The notes under the pieces were generated by a model that was given only the letters and a program-made list of their open reading frames with translations, was not told the origin of the DNA and ran no database searches. Shown here piece by piece: positions 35,908 through 44,893 of a DNA stretch of 64,000 nucleotides. The position numbers and the translations under genes were made by a program. Within the stretch, counting starts at the first letter, position 1, and each line of letters starts with the position of its first letter. Source of the DNA: Clostridium thermarum (GTDB taxonomy: Bacteria > Bacillota > Clostridia > Clostridiales > Clostridiaceae); contig NZ_CP040924.1 of NCBI RefSeq assembly GCF_006351925.1, positions 3,539,501 to 3,603,500 on the forward strand. Direction: 5' to 3'.

Positions 35908-37085
35908 TGTCACGAGAACACCTAATGAATACCTATGGCCGTTATGATGTAACCTTTGAAAAGGGAGTGGGCTGCAAGCTCTATGATGTTAACGGCAAGG
36001 AATACTTGGACTTTATTTCCGGCGTAGCTGTAAACTGCCTGGGCCACAGTCATCCCGTAATTGTAAATGCAATTAAAGAGCAGAGCCAAAAGCTCATCCA
36101 TATATCCAACTACTTTTGGAACACTGAACACACCAAGGTAGCAGAGAAGCTTATTGAAAACAGTGATCATAAGAATGTATTTTTATGCAACAGTGGTACC
36201 GAGGCAGTGGAAGGCGCCCTAAAGCTTGGAAGAAAATACGGAAAGCTTAAGGGTGGTCCAGATAAGCATACAATAATATATATGGAAGACTCCTTCCACG
36301 GCAGAAGCATGGGGGCTCTTTCGGTAACCGGCCAAGGCAAATACCAGGAGAGCTTTAAGCCCCTTATAGGAGGAGTAAAAAGCGTACCATTTAATGATAT
36401 AGAAGCCCTAAAAAAGGCCTTTGATGCCAATGTATGTGCCTTAATACTGGAACCTATACAAGGAGAAGGCGGAATTAATACCGCAGATATAGATTTCTTA
36501 AGAGAAGCACGAAGACTATGTGATGAACATGATGCAATATTGATTTTCGATGAAATTCAGTGTGGTATGGGAAGGCTGGGAACCCTCTTTGCCTACAAGC
36601 AGTTTGATGTAATTCCTGATGTAATATGTTTAGCTAAAGCTCTTGGCGGCGGCTTCCCCATCGGAGCCTTTGTAGCCAGCGAAAAGGCCCGGGATGTACT
36701 TGTAGCCGGTGATCACGGCAGCACCTACGGCGGAAATCCCTTGGCATCTGCAGTTTCAGCAGCAGTTTTAACAGAACTGGTGGAGGGCGGTGTTGTTGCG
36801 AAGGTTACAGAAAAGGGCAATTACCTAAAAAGTAAACTTACAGAAATAAAGGACAAATACGGAGTTATTAAAGAGGTAAAAGGTATGGGCCTGCTTATCG
36901 GAATAAGCCTCACTGTAAGCCCTAAGGATTTTGCCAGCCTGTGCTTCAAAAAAGGTTTCCTGGTAGCCACTGCTGGTACAGACGTTGTTAGATTACTTCC
37001 TCCGCTGAATGTGTCCTCAGAGGATATGGACAGTGCCTTAGCTATAATTGAAGAGGTTGTAAAGGAATTTAGTATTAAGGGGTGA
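35907..37085 (+). CDS. argD: Acetylornithine aminotransferase
   Basis: A 392-residue class III PLP enzyme that converts N-acetylglutamate semialdehyde to N-acetylornithine. Key sites are NSGTEAVEGALKLGRKY (cofactor phosphate), SFHGRSMGALSVTG, FDEIQCGMGR (Asp contacting the pyridine ring) and K244 in CLAKALGGGFPIGA, the PLP lysine. RBS GGAGG lies inside the end of argB. Second gene of the argB-argD-M20 operon. Normal length, no defects. Confidence 0.95.
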   Translation: MSREHLMNTYGRYDVTFEKGVGCKLYDVNGKEYLDFISGVAVNCLGHSHPVIVNAIKEQSQKLIHISNYFWNTEHTKVAEKLIENSDHKNVFLCNSGTEAVEGALKLGRKYGKLKGGPDKHTIIYMEDSFHGRSMGALSVTGQGKYQESFKPLIGGVKSVPFNDIEALKKAFDANVCALILEPIQGEGGINTADIDFLREARRLCDEHDAILIFDEIQCGMGRLGTLFAYKQFDVIPDVICLAKALGGGFPIGAFVASEKARDVLVAGDHGSTYGGNPLASAVSAAVLTELVEGGVVAKVTEKGNYLKSKLTEIKDKYGVIKEVKGMGLLIGISLTVSPKDFASLCFKKGFLVATAGTDVVRLLPPLNVSSEDMDSALAIIEEVVKEFSIKG

Positions 37086-37089
37086 TAGC

Positions 37090-38199
37090 TTGAATCTAAA
37101 AGAGCTTATAAAAGCTAACCTTGAACCAATAAAAAAATTAAGAGAAACCCTGCATAACAATGCAGAACTATCCCATGAAGAATTTAAAACTCAAAAGATT
37201 ATATTGGACTTTCTTAAGGACTTAGATATACCAGCAGAAATATATGCAGTTACTGGAGCAGCGGGAGTATTAAACAGCGGTGAAGATTGCCTTGCCATAA
37301 GAGCAGACATGGATGCCCTGCCGGTAAACGGTGTTTCCCACGCCTGCGGTCACGATTACCATATGGCCATAGTACTGGGAACCGCCTATATGCTAAAGAA
37401 GCTTGGCTACGATAAATGTGTTAAATTTATCTTCCAGCCCGCAGAAGAAACTGACGGCGGTGCCCTGCCTATGATAAAGGAAGGAGTGTTGGAAAATCCA
37501 AAGGTCACAGAGATGCTGGGCTTCCATGTATGGCCTGGCGTAAAGGTGGGAACCATCGAACTTACCGGTGGCCCCTCCATGGCTTCCGTAGACGAATTTA
37601 TGGTGACCTTCAAGGGAGTGGGCGGTCATGCAGCTATGCCCCACCTTTGCAAAAACCCCATGTACCCTGCCATGGATATGATTCAGTCTATGAATATAAA
37701 ATCCAGAATAGAAAATAACCCGCTGGAATCCCATGTAGTTACCTTCTCCTCCATTCAAGCCGGCACTGCAGCAAATGTGATACCGGAGCAATGTACAGTG
37801 AAAGGAACGGTAAGAACTTTTAATAATGAGCTTAGAAATAAATTATATGAGGATATTAAAAATACAGCCTCCCTTAGTGCAGAAAAGTTTGGCTGCACTG
37901 TAGAATTGGATTATAAATTTGAATATCCGCCGCTGATAAGCGATACCGCTTTAACAGAAAAGTTTGCCGGTATTACCGCTGATCTAATTGGTAAGGATAA
38001 GGTATTGCCACTGATAAAGACCTTTGCCGGCGAAGACTTTGGTTTCTTTGCGGAAAAGGTTCCCTCAGTACACTTTAGGCTTGGTATTGAGGAGGGAGAC
38101 AAAGGGGTTCATCCTCTGCACTCCCCATACTTTAGCGCATCGGAAGAATGCATTTTTCATGGAATTTATATTTTGACAAACTATATATTAGCAAAGTGA
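37090..38199 (+). CDS. M20-family amidohydrolase, candidate N-acetylornithine deacetylase
   Basis: 369 residues with a TTG start after GGGGTGATAGC. A typical M20D metallohydrolase: RADMDALPV, ACGHDYHMA (C86, H88), QPAEETDGGA (E119/E120), GFHVWP (H146) and LHSPYF near the C-terminus. A lid domain (about 170-290) is present. Family relatives cleave N-acyl amino acids such as acetyl-diaminopimelate, indole-amino acids or hippurate. Its place directly behind argD, 4 bases after its stop, suggests it removes the acetyl group from N-acetylornithine in place of classical ArgE. This is inference from context. Confidence 0.85.
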   Translation: MNLKELIKANLEPIKKLRETLHNNAELSHEEFKTQKIILDFLKDLDIPAEIYAVTGAAGVLNSGEDCLAIRADMDALPVNGVSHACGHDYHMAIVLGTAYMLKKLGYDKCVKFIFQPAEETDGGALPMIKEGVLENPKVTEMLGFHVWPGVKVGTIELTGGPSMASVDEFMVTFKGVGGHAAMPHLCKNPMYPAMDMIQSMNIKSRIENNPLESHVVTFSSIQAGTAANVIPEQCTVKGTVRTFNNELRNKLYEDIKNTASLSAEKFGCTVELDYKFEYPPLISDTALTEKFAGITADLIGKDKVLPLIKTFAGEDFGFFAEKVPSVHFRLGIEEGDKGVHPLHSPYFSASEECIFHGIYILTNYILAK

Positions 38200-38337
38200 T
38201 AAAATATATGTATGTTGCAGAATAAATAAAATTTTTATGTTGTTTTTTTTCATGTATCATTTTCACCCTTCCATCATATCTTATTTACTGTAATGATTTT
38301 CCATAAATTTATTATGTGAAGGAGTGTACTTAAGGCA

Positions 38338-38766
38338 ATGTTATATTACAATAATCCAATGGACTACAGAGAAAATGATATGTCTCAGTGCTGTCAGCCA
38401 AGCTTTTACTCAAGCCAATATCATGGCTTCCACTGCCCCTACGCCCCCGGTAACAATTACCGTATGGCAGGAGAGCAAATCATACCTAATCTTCCGAACT
38501 CATGGGATCTTGGCCCAATTAAAATTCAATGGACCTTTGATGGCAAATCAATTAATGCTGTGTTAAGAGTATTTGAAAATTCAGTCAAAGAAGTGGTATT
38601 AACCATGGCCAAGCCAATGGTATCCATAACTGCAGAAGTTGGAGACACCACAGTAAACGTAAAAGTTAATGCAGATTTTGTTAACAATTATGTGGCTATA
38701 AGCGGAGCTATATGCTTTGATACAATTTGCACTACCTTTAACAATACTGTGATTGCCAGATGGTAA
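38338..38766 (+). CDS. Hypothetical protein with Tyr/Gln/Cys-rich N-terminus
   Basis: A 142-residue soluble protein. The first about 45 residues are rich in Tyr, Asn, Pro, Gln and Cys (MSQCCQPSFYSSQYHGFHCP). The rest looks like a beta-sandwich (IKIQWTFDGKSINAVLRVFE, then MVSITAEVGDTTVNVKVNAD). No signal peptide. GGAG is 12 bases from the ATG with a weak AAGG closer. The composition recalls spore-coat or surface proteins, but I cannot name a family. It is convergent with the lasso-peptide precursor gene. Confidence 0.6.
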   Translation: MLYYNNPMDYRENDMSQCCQPSFYSSQYHGFHCPYAPGNNYRMAGEQIIPNLPNSWDLGPIKIQWTFDGKSINAVLRVFENSVKEVVLTMAKPMVSITAEVGDTTVNVKVNADFVNNYVAISGAICFDTICTTFNNTVIARW

Positions 38767-38903
38767 TTTGAGGTTAGATTTTTAAGGATTATTTTGCCCA
38801 GTGCAGAATTTCTGATTTATTATTTTGCTATCTAGGACGGATTTGCTTACAGTGCTCTGTTTTTGGAAAAACTCCTGTTTGTTTACGTATTTAATAATGA
38901 AAA

Positions 38904-38940
38904 TAAAAAGCGAGAAGGCGCAAGTCCTTCTCAATCTTTT
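38904..38940. terminator. Bidirectional terminator ending the lasso operon
   Basis: GAGAAGG (38912-38918) pairs with CCTTCTC (38926-38932). The minus-strand side runs into GCTTTTTATTTTC, a strong tail for the lasso-peptide operon; the + side has AATCTTTTC. The rest of 38767-38964 holds no gene. Confidence 0.8.
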
Positions 38941-38964
38941 CATTAAACAACTATAAAATCACTA

Positions 38965-39156
38965 TTAATTGGTGTACTCTTTAGCAACGTTACATATTCC
39001 AGATGGTGTAAATGGAACTGGGCCTGTAGGTATTATAAAATCAGTAAAAAACTCTATGCAATCAGGTATATATTGATCATTACCCTTGACACCAGGATTT
39101 CCCTTTGTATCCCTGAAGCTTAGGCCCCAAATTTCTGGTCTTTTCCACGACTTCAT
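38965..39156 (-). CDS. Lasso-peptide precursor with an unusually long, two-cysteine core
   Basis: 63 residues from the ATG at 39156, with AAAGGAG upstream; an ATG 18 bases earlier abuts the RBS. The leader (1-18) has W4xxP7xI9 and T17-K18, matching the B1-recognition and cleavage pattern of lasso leaders (aromatic-xx-Pro-x-aliphatic, Thr at -2). Cleavage before G19 gives a core starting GNPGVKGND, so Gly1 to Asp9 would form a nine-residue macrolactam ring. The 36-residue tail has Cys at core positions 15 and 37, several prolines, and ends KEYTN. Known lasso cores are mostly 15-26 residues, so this 45-residue core is odd. It is the last gene of the operon. Confidence 0.8.
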   Translation of the reverse strand: MKSWKRPEIWGLSFRDTKGNPGVKGNDQYIPDCIEFFTDFIIPTGPVPFTPSGICNVAKEYTN

Positions 39157-39258
39157 AATTCTCTCTCCTTTCATCTAAATTTTTATGATAAATTAGCTTC
39201 AATGTTATGTTGATAATTTATGTAATTATTCAAATATCATTAAAACTAATTCTCATTA

Positions 39259-41196
39259 TTAATCACATAGCTTTAAAAATTTATAAAACACTAATGCAGT
39301 TAGAAGTGTTTTCACCTCATATGCAAAGGTCTCCTTGCTGAGATCTTCCCCAACCTTCTTAAACAGCTTGTCTAGCTTATCTACATCTAAGTACTTTTTA
39401 ATACTATCATCCTGCAGCATTTCTGTTATTTCTGCTGAAGTACTTACCCATTCCGATTCCATCCTTTGAATCCAATCTGCACTTTGCTTTCCCCTTACTC
39501 TATAATTTAGTCTGATTTTGTCCGGTAATATGCCCTCCATAGCCCTTCTTATTAATATTCTCTCCCTTCCGCCACTTACAAACTGACTTGGAGGGAGACT
39601 TAAACAGAATTCTATAACTCTCTTATCCCTGGTGGGATCCCTCTTTATAAGTCCGGTACTAAGAGAGTGCTTTGTCTCTAAACTTCCCATATGAGAGAAC
39701 AACACCATGTTTGTAATAAAATTTCTCATTTCTTTAAAATCATAGATTTTATTTTTATGAACATTATAACCCAACTTTTGAGCCCGCTTCTTAGATTTCC
39801 ATGCCTTGGACAATTCTGAATTAACTGCTGCTAAAACCGGCTCTTCCTTTCTCTTCCCCACTGTAAAAGTTTCAAGTAACTTAATAGATTTTATAACTCT
39901 TAGAAACATCTTTTTAAACAATAACTTTCTTTCAATTCTGTAAAATCTACTATAGCCATTAATTTCTCTATACACACTTATGAACTTACACTTCTTCAAT
40001 AATGTGTATATATGAGTAATGTAATTCCCGTAGGAAATTGTAAAATTGCCAAGCTGACCATCTAGCAGCACCTTGCAGCCTTTATCCTTTGCTTTACTTA
40101 ATATATCATCTATCCAAAAGAGATTATCTATCATCTTATATGGCTGCTCGAAAGTTTCAATAAATCTATCCATATCTGTTATGGAGTTTTTCCCTTCTGC
40201 TCTGCAATAATTTATATTTATGTTACTATACTTTTTCTTAAGTTCCTCAATAAATTCACTTTCATCTGCTATGAGACTTTGTGGTAGATAATCCCTGTAT
40301 CCTAATATTGGCACTGAAGTAAAGGCTTCTAAGCTCTTTCCTTTTTGTCCAAGTTCAATGGCTGATAGGGCAGCTACAGATGATGAATCTAGTCCCCCGC
40401 TTAACATAATTGCAACATTGCCCTCACTTCTCAGTCTGCATTTAACTGATAACTGAAATATATTTCTAAAGGTTTCTATGTATTCACAATCTGATTTCAA
40501 CGCTAAAGACTTAATCTTTTCCGGGAACCAATACCTTTTAACCGCATAGCCTTCCGTTGTAACCGTGATATAATGTGCCGGAGGTACTTGATAAATGTTT
40601 TTATATACTGTTTCATGAATATCTATCTCATGAACCACACCCTCAATAGTCAGAAAATCCGATATCCACTTTTCATTAAGTGTTTTTCCACTGCTGATCA
40701 GCTCTAAAATCGGCCTCATTACCGTACAAAACATAAAAACATTATCTTCCATACAATAATAAAGAGATCGCTTTCCTACATGATCCCTGGCACAAAATAG
40801 CCGCCTATTGTTTTCATCCCAAATGGCAAAGGCAAAATCTCCCACTAAATATTCACAGCACCTATTCCCCCACTTCATATAGGCAGCCAAAATTATCTGA
40901 CTATCTGTAATAACTTCCGAACCTGCCCGCAGGTTTAATAAATCCATTAATTCATCTCTATTATCAATGATTGCATCTGCTGTAATAGCTAAAGCTGCGT
41001 GGCTATCATAAAAGGGTAATATTTCGAACTTAGATTCGACAGTATTTATTTGAACTCCACAACCGAAAAAAATCTGTCCTCTATCCAGAAAGTCACTTTT
41101 ATCAAAATTATACATGGAAAGTGTCTCAAGCATCTTAATGCCTTTATGACTTTGTTTATTATCTTCAAGTTTATATAAACCACATATGGCTCCCAT
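39259..41196 (-). CDS. Lasso-peptide cyclase (asparagine-synthetase-like)
   Basis: A 645-residue protein with an N-terminal glutaminase-like domain (about 1-200; GDFAFAIWDENNRRLFCARD) and a C-terminal ATP-pyrophosphatase domain with SGGLDSSS (266-273). In lasso-peptide synthesis this protein adenylates the side chain of the ring Asp/Glu and joins it to the N-terminal amine of the core. The N-terminus is MGAICGLY, so the Cys is at position 5 and not position 2, and glutamine hydrolysis is not expected. It lies between B2 and the precursor gene, with short spacing to both. Confidence 0.9.
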   Translation of the reverse strand: MGAICGLYKLEDNKQSHKGIKMLETLSMYNFDKSDFLDRGQIFFGCGVQINTVESKFEILPFYDSHAALAITADAIIDNRDELMDLLNLRAGSEVITDSQIILAAYMKWGNRCCEYLVGDFAFAIWDENNRRLFCARDHVGKRSLYYCMEDNVFMFCTVMRPILELISSGKTLNEKWISDFLTIEGVVHEIDIHETVYKNIYQVPPAHYITVTTEGYAVKRYWFPEKIKSLALKSDCEYIETFRNIFQLSVKCRLRSEGNVAIMLSGGLDSSSVAALSAIELGQKGKSLEAFTSVPILGYRDYLPQSLIADESEFIEELKKKYSNININYCRAEGKNSITDMDRFIETFEQPYKMIDNLFWIDDILSKAKDKGCKVLLDGQLGNFTISYGNYITHIYTLLKKCKFISVYREINGYSRFYRIERKLLFKKMFLRVIKSIKLLETFTVGKRKEEPVLAAVNSELSKAWKSKKRAQKLGYNVHKNKIYDFKEMRNFITNMVLFSHMGSLETKHSLSTGLIKRDPTRDKRVIEFCLSLPPSQFVSGGRERILIRRAMEGILPDKIRLNYRVRGKQSADWIQRMESEWVSTSAEITEMLQDDSIKKYLDVDKLDKLFKKVGEDLSKETFAYEVKTLLTALVFYKFLKLCD

Positions 41197-41216
41197 TCAT
41201 CACTTCTCCCTCCCAA

Positions 41217-41672
41217 TCATGATAACTTGGCCACTTCTTTAAAAAAACCTTTTTCGCTTTCACCAATAACAGTTACATCCCCGTACTTCACCCAAGCGTG
41301 AGCTAATATGTTTCTATCCTTTTCTATACCAACTCCCAAGTATATGGTGCTATTTATATTTCTTTTTTTAAGCATCCTATGTACAGTGGCTGCTTGAACT
41401 AAGCATTTACTCTGCCATGGTGTATACTTGCTTGCAAGGCTAACTGCCCATCTAACTTTCCAGATCAATTCATATCCCGTCCCCACTGAATCTTTTTCAA
41501 CTTTCTTTCTGCTCTTTTCAATAATCTTTCTTACTCTCCTAAAGGGAAAAACCAGCACAGCAATCCGGAAATATCCTAATAAGATAATTGCTTCAATCAA
41601 TAAAAGCCTGTAACCTGTGTTAATGTCTTTAAGTGCATGCAGCTTTTTAATTAACACAAATAAGTTCTTCAT
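41217..41672 (-). CDS. Lasso-peptide B2 leader protease (transglutaminase-like)
   Basis: A 151-residue protein matching the B2 family: PWQSKCLVQAATVHRML with catalytic C90, LAHAWVKYGD with H125 and D132. N-terminal hydrophobic stretch (about 22-42). It cuts the leader from the precursor with help from the B1 protein. It overlaps the B1 gene by 26 bases and has no clear RBS of its own, pointing to translational coupling. Confidence 0.9.
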   Translation of the reverse strand: MKNLFVLIKKLHALKDINTGYRLLLIEAIILLGYFRIAVLVFPFRRVRKIIEKSRKKVEKDSVGTGYELIWKVRWAVSLASKYTPWQSKCLVQAATVHRMLKKRNINSTIYLGVGIEKDRNILAHAWVKYGDVTVIGESEKGFFKEVAKLS

Positions 41673-41937
41673 GATGTAACTTTATCAGATACTCAATTGT
41701 ACATCGAGTACATTCTTCTTCATCCACCTCATATATACCCATGAGGTCTTTGATAATATCTTGCACAGTTTTAGGCTGGCTAATACTTTCCCAAATATCT
41801 GAAGCAATTTCATTCATAACATAATACTTTCCTTTATTTAAATCCATCATTACTTTGTCATTATCTAAATCGGTAGTATCAATACCAGTTTTTCTGCTTA
41901 TTATATTGTTATGATTCAAGGTTATATTTCCCTTCAT
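41647..41937 (-). CDS. Lasso-peptide B1 protein (PqqD-like recognition element)
   Basis: A 96-residue PqqD-like domain: a beta hairpin with DKVMMDLNKGKYYVMNEIAS, then helices with QDIIKDLMGIYEVDEEECTR. In split-B lasso systems this small domain binds the leader and presents the precursor to the protease and cyclase. AAAGGAG precedes the ATG with proper spacing. Length is normal for the family. Confidence 0.9.
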   Translation of the reverse strand: MKGNITLNHNNIISRKTGIDTTDLDNDKVMMDLNKGKYYVMNEIASDIWESISQPKTVQDIIKDLMGIYEVDEEECTRCTIEYLIKLHHEELICVN

Positions 41938-41972
41938 ACTTTACATCTCCTTTATCCATATATTAAACATAT

Positions 41973-42890
41973 CTATACATTTTTAAGTACAAGGTCTACT
42001 ATTTCTTGTACTGTGTTTCTATTTTCCGGCCTCTTAATCCTATAAAAAGGTATATTTTTAAGTATGCATAGACTATCTTTTAACAGCTTGGAATCAAGGC
42101 CTAAGTCTCTAATTATGTACCTTGCATATATATTTCTCAGCAACACCACTAATTTTTCAGTTCCAAAAAGCTCCTCTACTTCAAGCTGCTCACTGTCACT
42201 GATAGTTAATTCATAAAAAGCACTAAATAACATTGGTTTTTTTATGAAGCAATCTCCAATTTCCACAGCATACTTCTCTCTCTCTTTATCGATCAATTTA
42301 GCTGTTGAAACAGTAAGAGCCTCTTGTTCCAGAATATCTGAGCATAACTTCTGCTGTGGAAAACTAGGATATACATAGGGTAAATTATCAGCCTCAATTT
42401 TTATAGCAGATATGTCATCAGATAATAAACCATATCCACAATTTTTAAAGGCTAAAGATAAAGTTGATTTCCCGGCTCCACATTCTCCACTGAAGGCAAT
42501 TGCCTTATGATCCACAACTATTGTGCTGCTGTGTAAGGCAACGATGCCTCTTTGACAGAGGAGAACTCCTATGGCTGTACTAAGTAAGTAAACTCTGATA
42601 TCTTGCATATGGGCATTTTCATATGCCTCCACTACAATTGTATTACCGCTTTGAACCAGATATCTTGCCACGTTAGAAATATTAAATATAAACCTGTCTT
42701 TTTCAACTTCATAATAGGGATCTTCATAAACAGGATTATCCAATTTTCTTGGAACATACCCTAGCCTGATATTTATAATTTCGCCACTGATTTCATCATT
42801 TGATAATAATTCCGGTATTTCAAACTCTGATTCTATTAATAAACCAAAAGCTCTATATAGATAATGGCAAGCTTTTTTAATGTTCAACAA
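41973..42890 (-). CDS. HPr-kinase-like protein, putative lasso-peptide kinase
   Basis: 305 residues from TTG 42890 with GGAG 8 bases upstream. The C-terminal two thirds are HPr-kinase-like: LHSSTIVVDHKAIAFSGECG followed by AGKST (P-loop 135-143), LLSDD (156-159). Relatives in Paenibacillus-type lasso clusters (PadeK/ThcoK) phosphorylate the C-terminal serine of the precursor. Here the precursor ends in Thr-Asn, so Thr at core position 44 or the internal Ser34 would be the candidate acceptors. It is first gene of the operon, preceded by a clear promoter. Confidence 0.8.
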   Translation of the reverse strand: MLNIKKACHYLYRAFGLLIESEFEIPELLSNDEISGEIINIRLGYVPRKLDNPVYEDPYYEVEKDRFIFNISNVARYLVQSGNTIVVEAYENAHMQDIRVYLLSTAIGVLLCQRGIVALHSSTIVVDHKAIAFSGECGAGKSTLSLAFKNCGYGLLSDDISAIKIEADNLPYVYPSFPQQKLCSDILEQEALTVSTAKLIDKEREKYAVEIGDCFIKKPMLFSAFYELTISDSEQLEVEELFGTEKLVVLLRNIYARYIIRDLGLDSKLLKDSLCILKNIPFYRIKRPENRNTVQEIVDLVLKNV

Positions 42891-42912
42891 TTTTCACACT
42901 CCTGAAAACATA

Positions 42913-42941
42913 AGATTATCTCATATAATTATGCTTGTAAA
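42913..42941 (-). promoter_or_regulatory. Promoter of the lasso-peptide operon
   Basis: On the minus strand TTTACA (42941-42936) and TAATCT (42918-42913) are 17 bases apart, 23 bases upstream of the kinase start. The rest of 42942-43165 is AT-rich and carries the divergent promoter of the exporter gene, which I could not fix; no second precursor gene was seen. Confidence 0.55.
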
Positions 42942-43165
42942 GCAATAAAAAATTGTATGTGTTTTAACACCAATTTTTCATGTATATTAAACAGCAGTTA
43001 TTAACATCACATTATATATATTTTTATAAATGAAACATTATGTACCTTTCATAAAAACATTTTAAGTTTAACATGTACTAAGTTATATACTTTGCCTAAT
43101 ATACTATAAGCAAGTGTGATATCCATGCTTATACTAAATTTATTCAAAAAAGGGAGTAATTATTA

Positions 43166-44872
43166 ATGAAAGACATACTAATAAAGTCCAAGTGGCTTTA
43201 CAAACACTTTTCTCAATTTAAGCTGTTTTTACTTTTCTCTATCGGTCTCAGCGCCATACAGTCCGGTCTTAATGTTTATAAGGCAGTGCTTGGGAAAAAT
43301 TTAATTGATGAAGCAGCTTCAGGCCAACTCTCCAGCGCAATGAAACTTTTATTCATATTAGCAGGAGTTCTAATCTTTGAAGTTGTTTTATATTCTCTTA
43401 CTTCATATATAACCACATATTGCTCAACGGATTTGACCAATAAAGTCCAAAATAACTTGTTTCATCACATTACATACAGCCTATGGATTGAATCTTCAAA
43501 GTACCATAGTGGAAATCTTCTTACCAGAATAACTGATGATGTAACAATAGTGACAAACCTATTCGTTAGTACAATCCCAAGCATAATATCCTTTACCGTT
43601 TTATTGATAACTTCATTTGTTGCACTATTATTTTACGCACCTGAATTGGCAATAATAAGTCTATTAGCAGCCCCAGTAATACTAGCTCTAAGTAGGGTAT
43701 TTGCCGGAAAAATACGAAGACTTCATATTGAGGCTCAGCAAACAGAGTCTACCTATAGATCCTTTATTCAGGAAACATTACAAAACAGTCTGATTGTTAA
43801 AACCTTTTGCTTAGAAAGGTCCACCATGGATAGTCTTGATCATATTCAGCGGAAGAAACTAAAAATAGCTTTATCCCGTAGTTTTATAAGTATAGTTTCA
43901 AATGTGATACTTTTCATAGGTTCACTATTTAACTATTTCCTTGTATTTTTATGGGGAGCCTTTAAATTATCTGCCGGTACAGGGTCCTTCGGTACACTAA
44001 CAGCCCTGTTGCAGCTAAGTGGAAATATTCAAGGTCCTATGTCTAAACTGGCCAGTTCATTTCCCCAAATAATAACGGCCTTTGCTTCAGCGGAAAGACT
44101 TATGGAAATTGAAGCCATAAATCTTGAACCTAAAAAATCTATTGCACCTAATACGCTTTTAAATAACATAAAGCATCCTTCCATTGAGTTTAATGATATA
44201 TGTTTTAGCTACACTCCAAATGTGCCAATACTTAAAAATATCTCTTTCAATATACCTTCCGGAAGTACTGTTGCACTTATAGGTCCCTCTGGTGAAGGAA
44301 AAACCACATTAATCAGGCTAATATTATCTTTAGTTAATGAGCAACAAGGAAAAAAATTCATAGCCCATGAAAACAAACTAATTGGTTTAAGTCCTGATAC
44401 AAGAGAACTGATATCTTATGTTCCTCAAGGTAACACACTGTTCTCCGGAAGTATTTCAGATAATTTAAGATATGGAAACTATGATGCCACAGATGATGAA
44501 TTAATTGAAGCACTGCAGGTATCTTCCGCTTGGGAATTTGTTGAGAAATTTCCGGCCAAGCTAAATGCATTAATAGGAGAAAGAGGGACTGGCATATCTG
44601 AAGGACAAGCTCAAAGGCTTGCCATTGCACGTGCACTGCTGCGTAAACGTCCTATTCTTATTTTAGATGAAGCAACCTCTGCTTTAGATGCTGAAACAGA
44701 AGTAAACATTCTGCAGGAGCTCAGAACCCTTCCTTATAAACCTACAATTATCATAATAACTCACAGGGCATCGGCCTTATCTATATGCAACATGGTGCTT
44801 AAGCTTGATAAGGGGCACTTACATGACGTCACAAATCTCCTTAAATCAGAAACTGCTATTGAAATTTTATAA
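43166..44872 (+). CDS. ABC exporter of the lasso-peptide locus
   Basis: A 568-residue half-transporter fusing six membrane helices (about 15-285) to an ATPase domain. Motifs: Walker A GPSGEGKTT (373-381), Q-loop YVPQGNTLFSG, signature ISEGQAQRLAIARALL, Walker B ILILDEATSALD and switch ITHR. There is no N-terminal C39 peptidase, so leader removal must be done elsewhere, consistent with the B1/B2 genes nearby. It should pump out the mature lasso peptide and confer immunity. AAAGGGAG RBS. Confidence 0.9.
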   Translation: MKDILIKSKWLYKHFSQFKLFLLFSIGLSAIQSGLNVYKAVLGKNLIDEAASGQLSSAMKLLFILAGVLIFEVVLYSLTSYITTYCSTDLTNKVQNNLFHHITYSLWIESSKYHSGNLLTRITDDVTIVTNLFVSTIPSIISFTVLLITSFVALLFYAPELAIISLLAAPVILALSRVFAGKIRRLHIEAQQTESTYRSFIQETLQNSLIVKTFCLERSTMDSLDHIQRKKLKIALSRSFISIVSNVILFIGSLFNYFLVFLWGAFKLSAGTGSFGTLTALLQLSGNIQGPMSKLASSFPQIITAFASAERLMEIEAINLEPKKSIAPNTLLNNIKHPSIEFNDICFSYTPNVPILKNISFNIPSGSTVALIGPSGEGKTTLIRLILSLVNEQQGKKFIAHENKLIGLSPDTRELISYVPQGNTLFSGSISDNLRYGNYDATDDELIEALQVSSAWEFVEKFPAKLNALIGERGTGISEGQAQRLAIARALLRKRPILILDEATSALDAETEVNILQELRTLPYKPTIIIITHRASALSICNMVLKLDKGHLHDVTNLLKSETAIEIL

Positions 44873-44893
44873 TATAGTAAATGAGGTATATTT

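Noticed and set aside
42891..43165. Search for a second lasso precursor in the divergent promoter region
   Set aside because: No short frame with RBS and a Gly-x6-8-Asp/Glu core was found on either strand.
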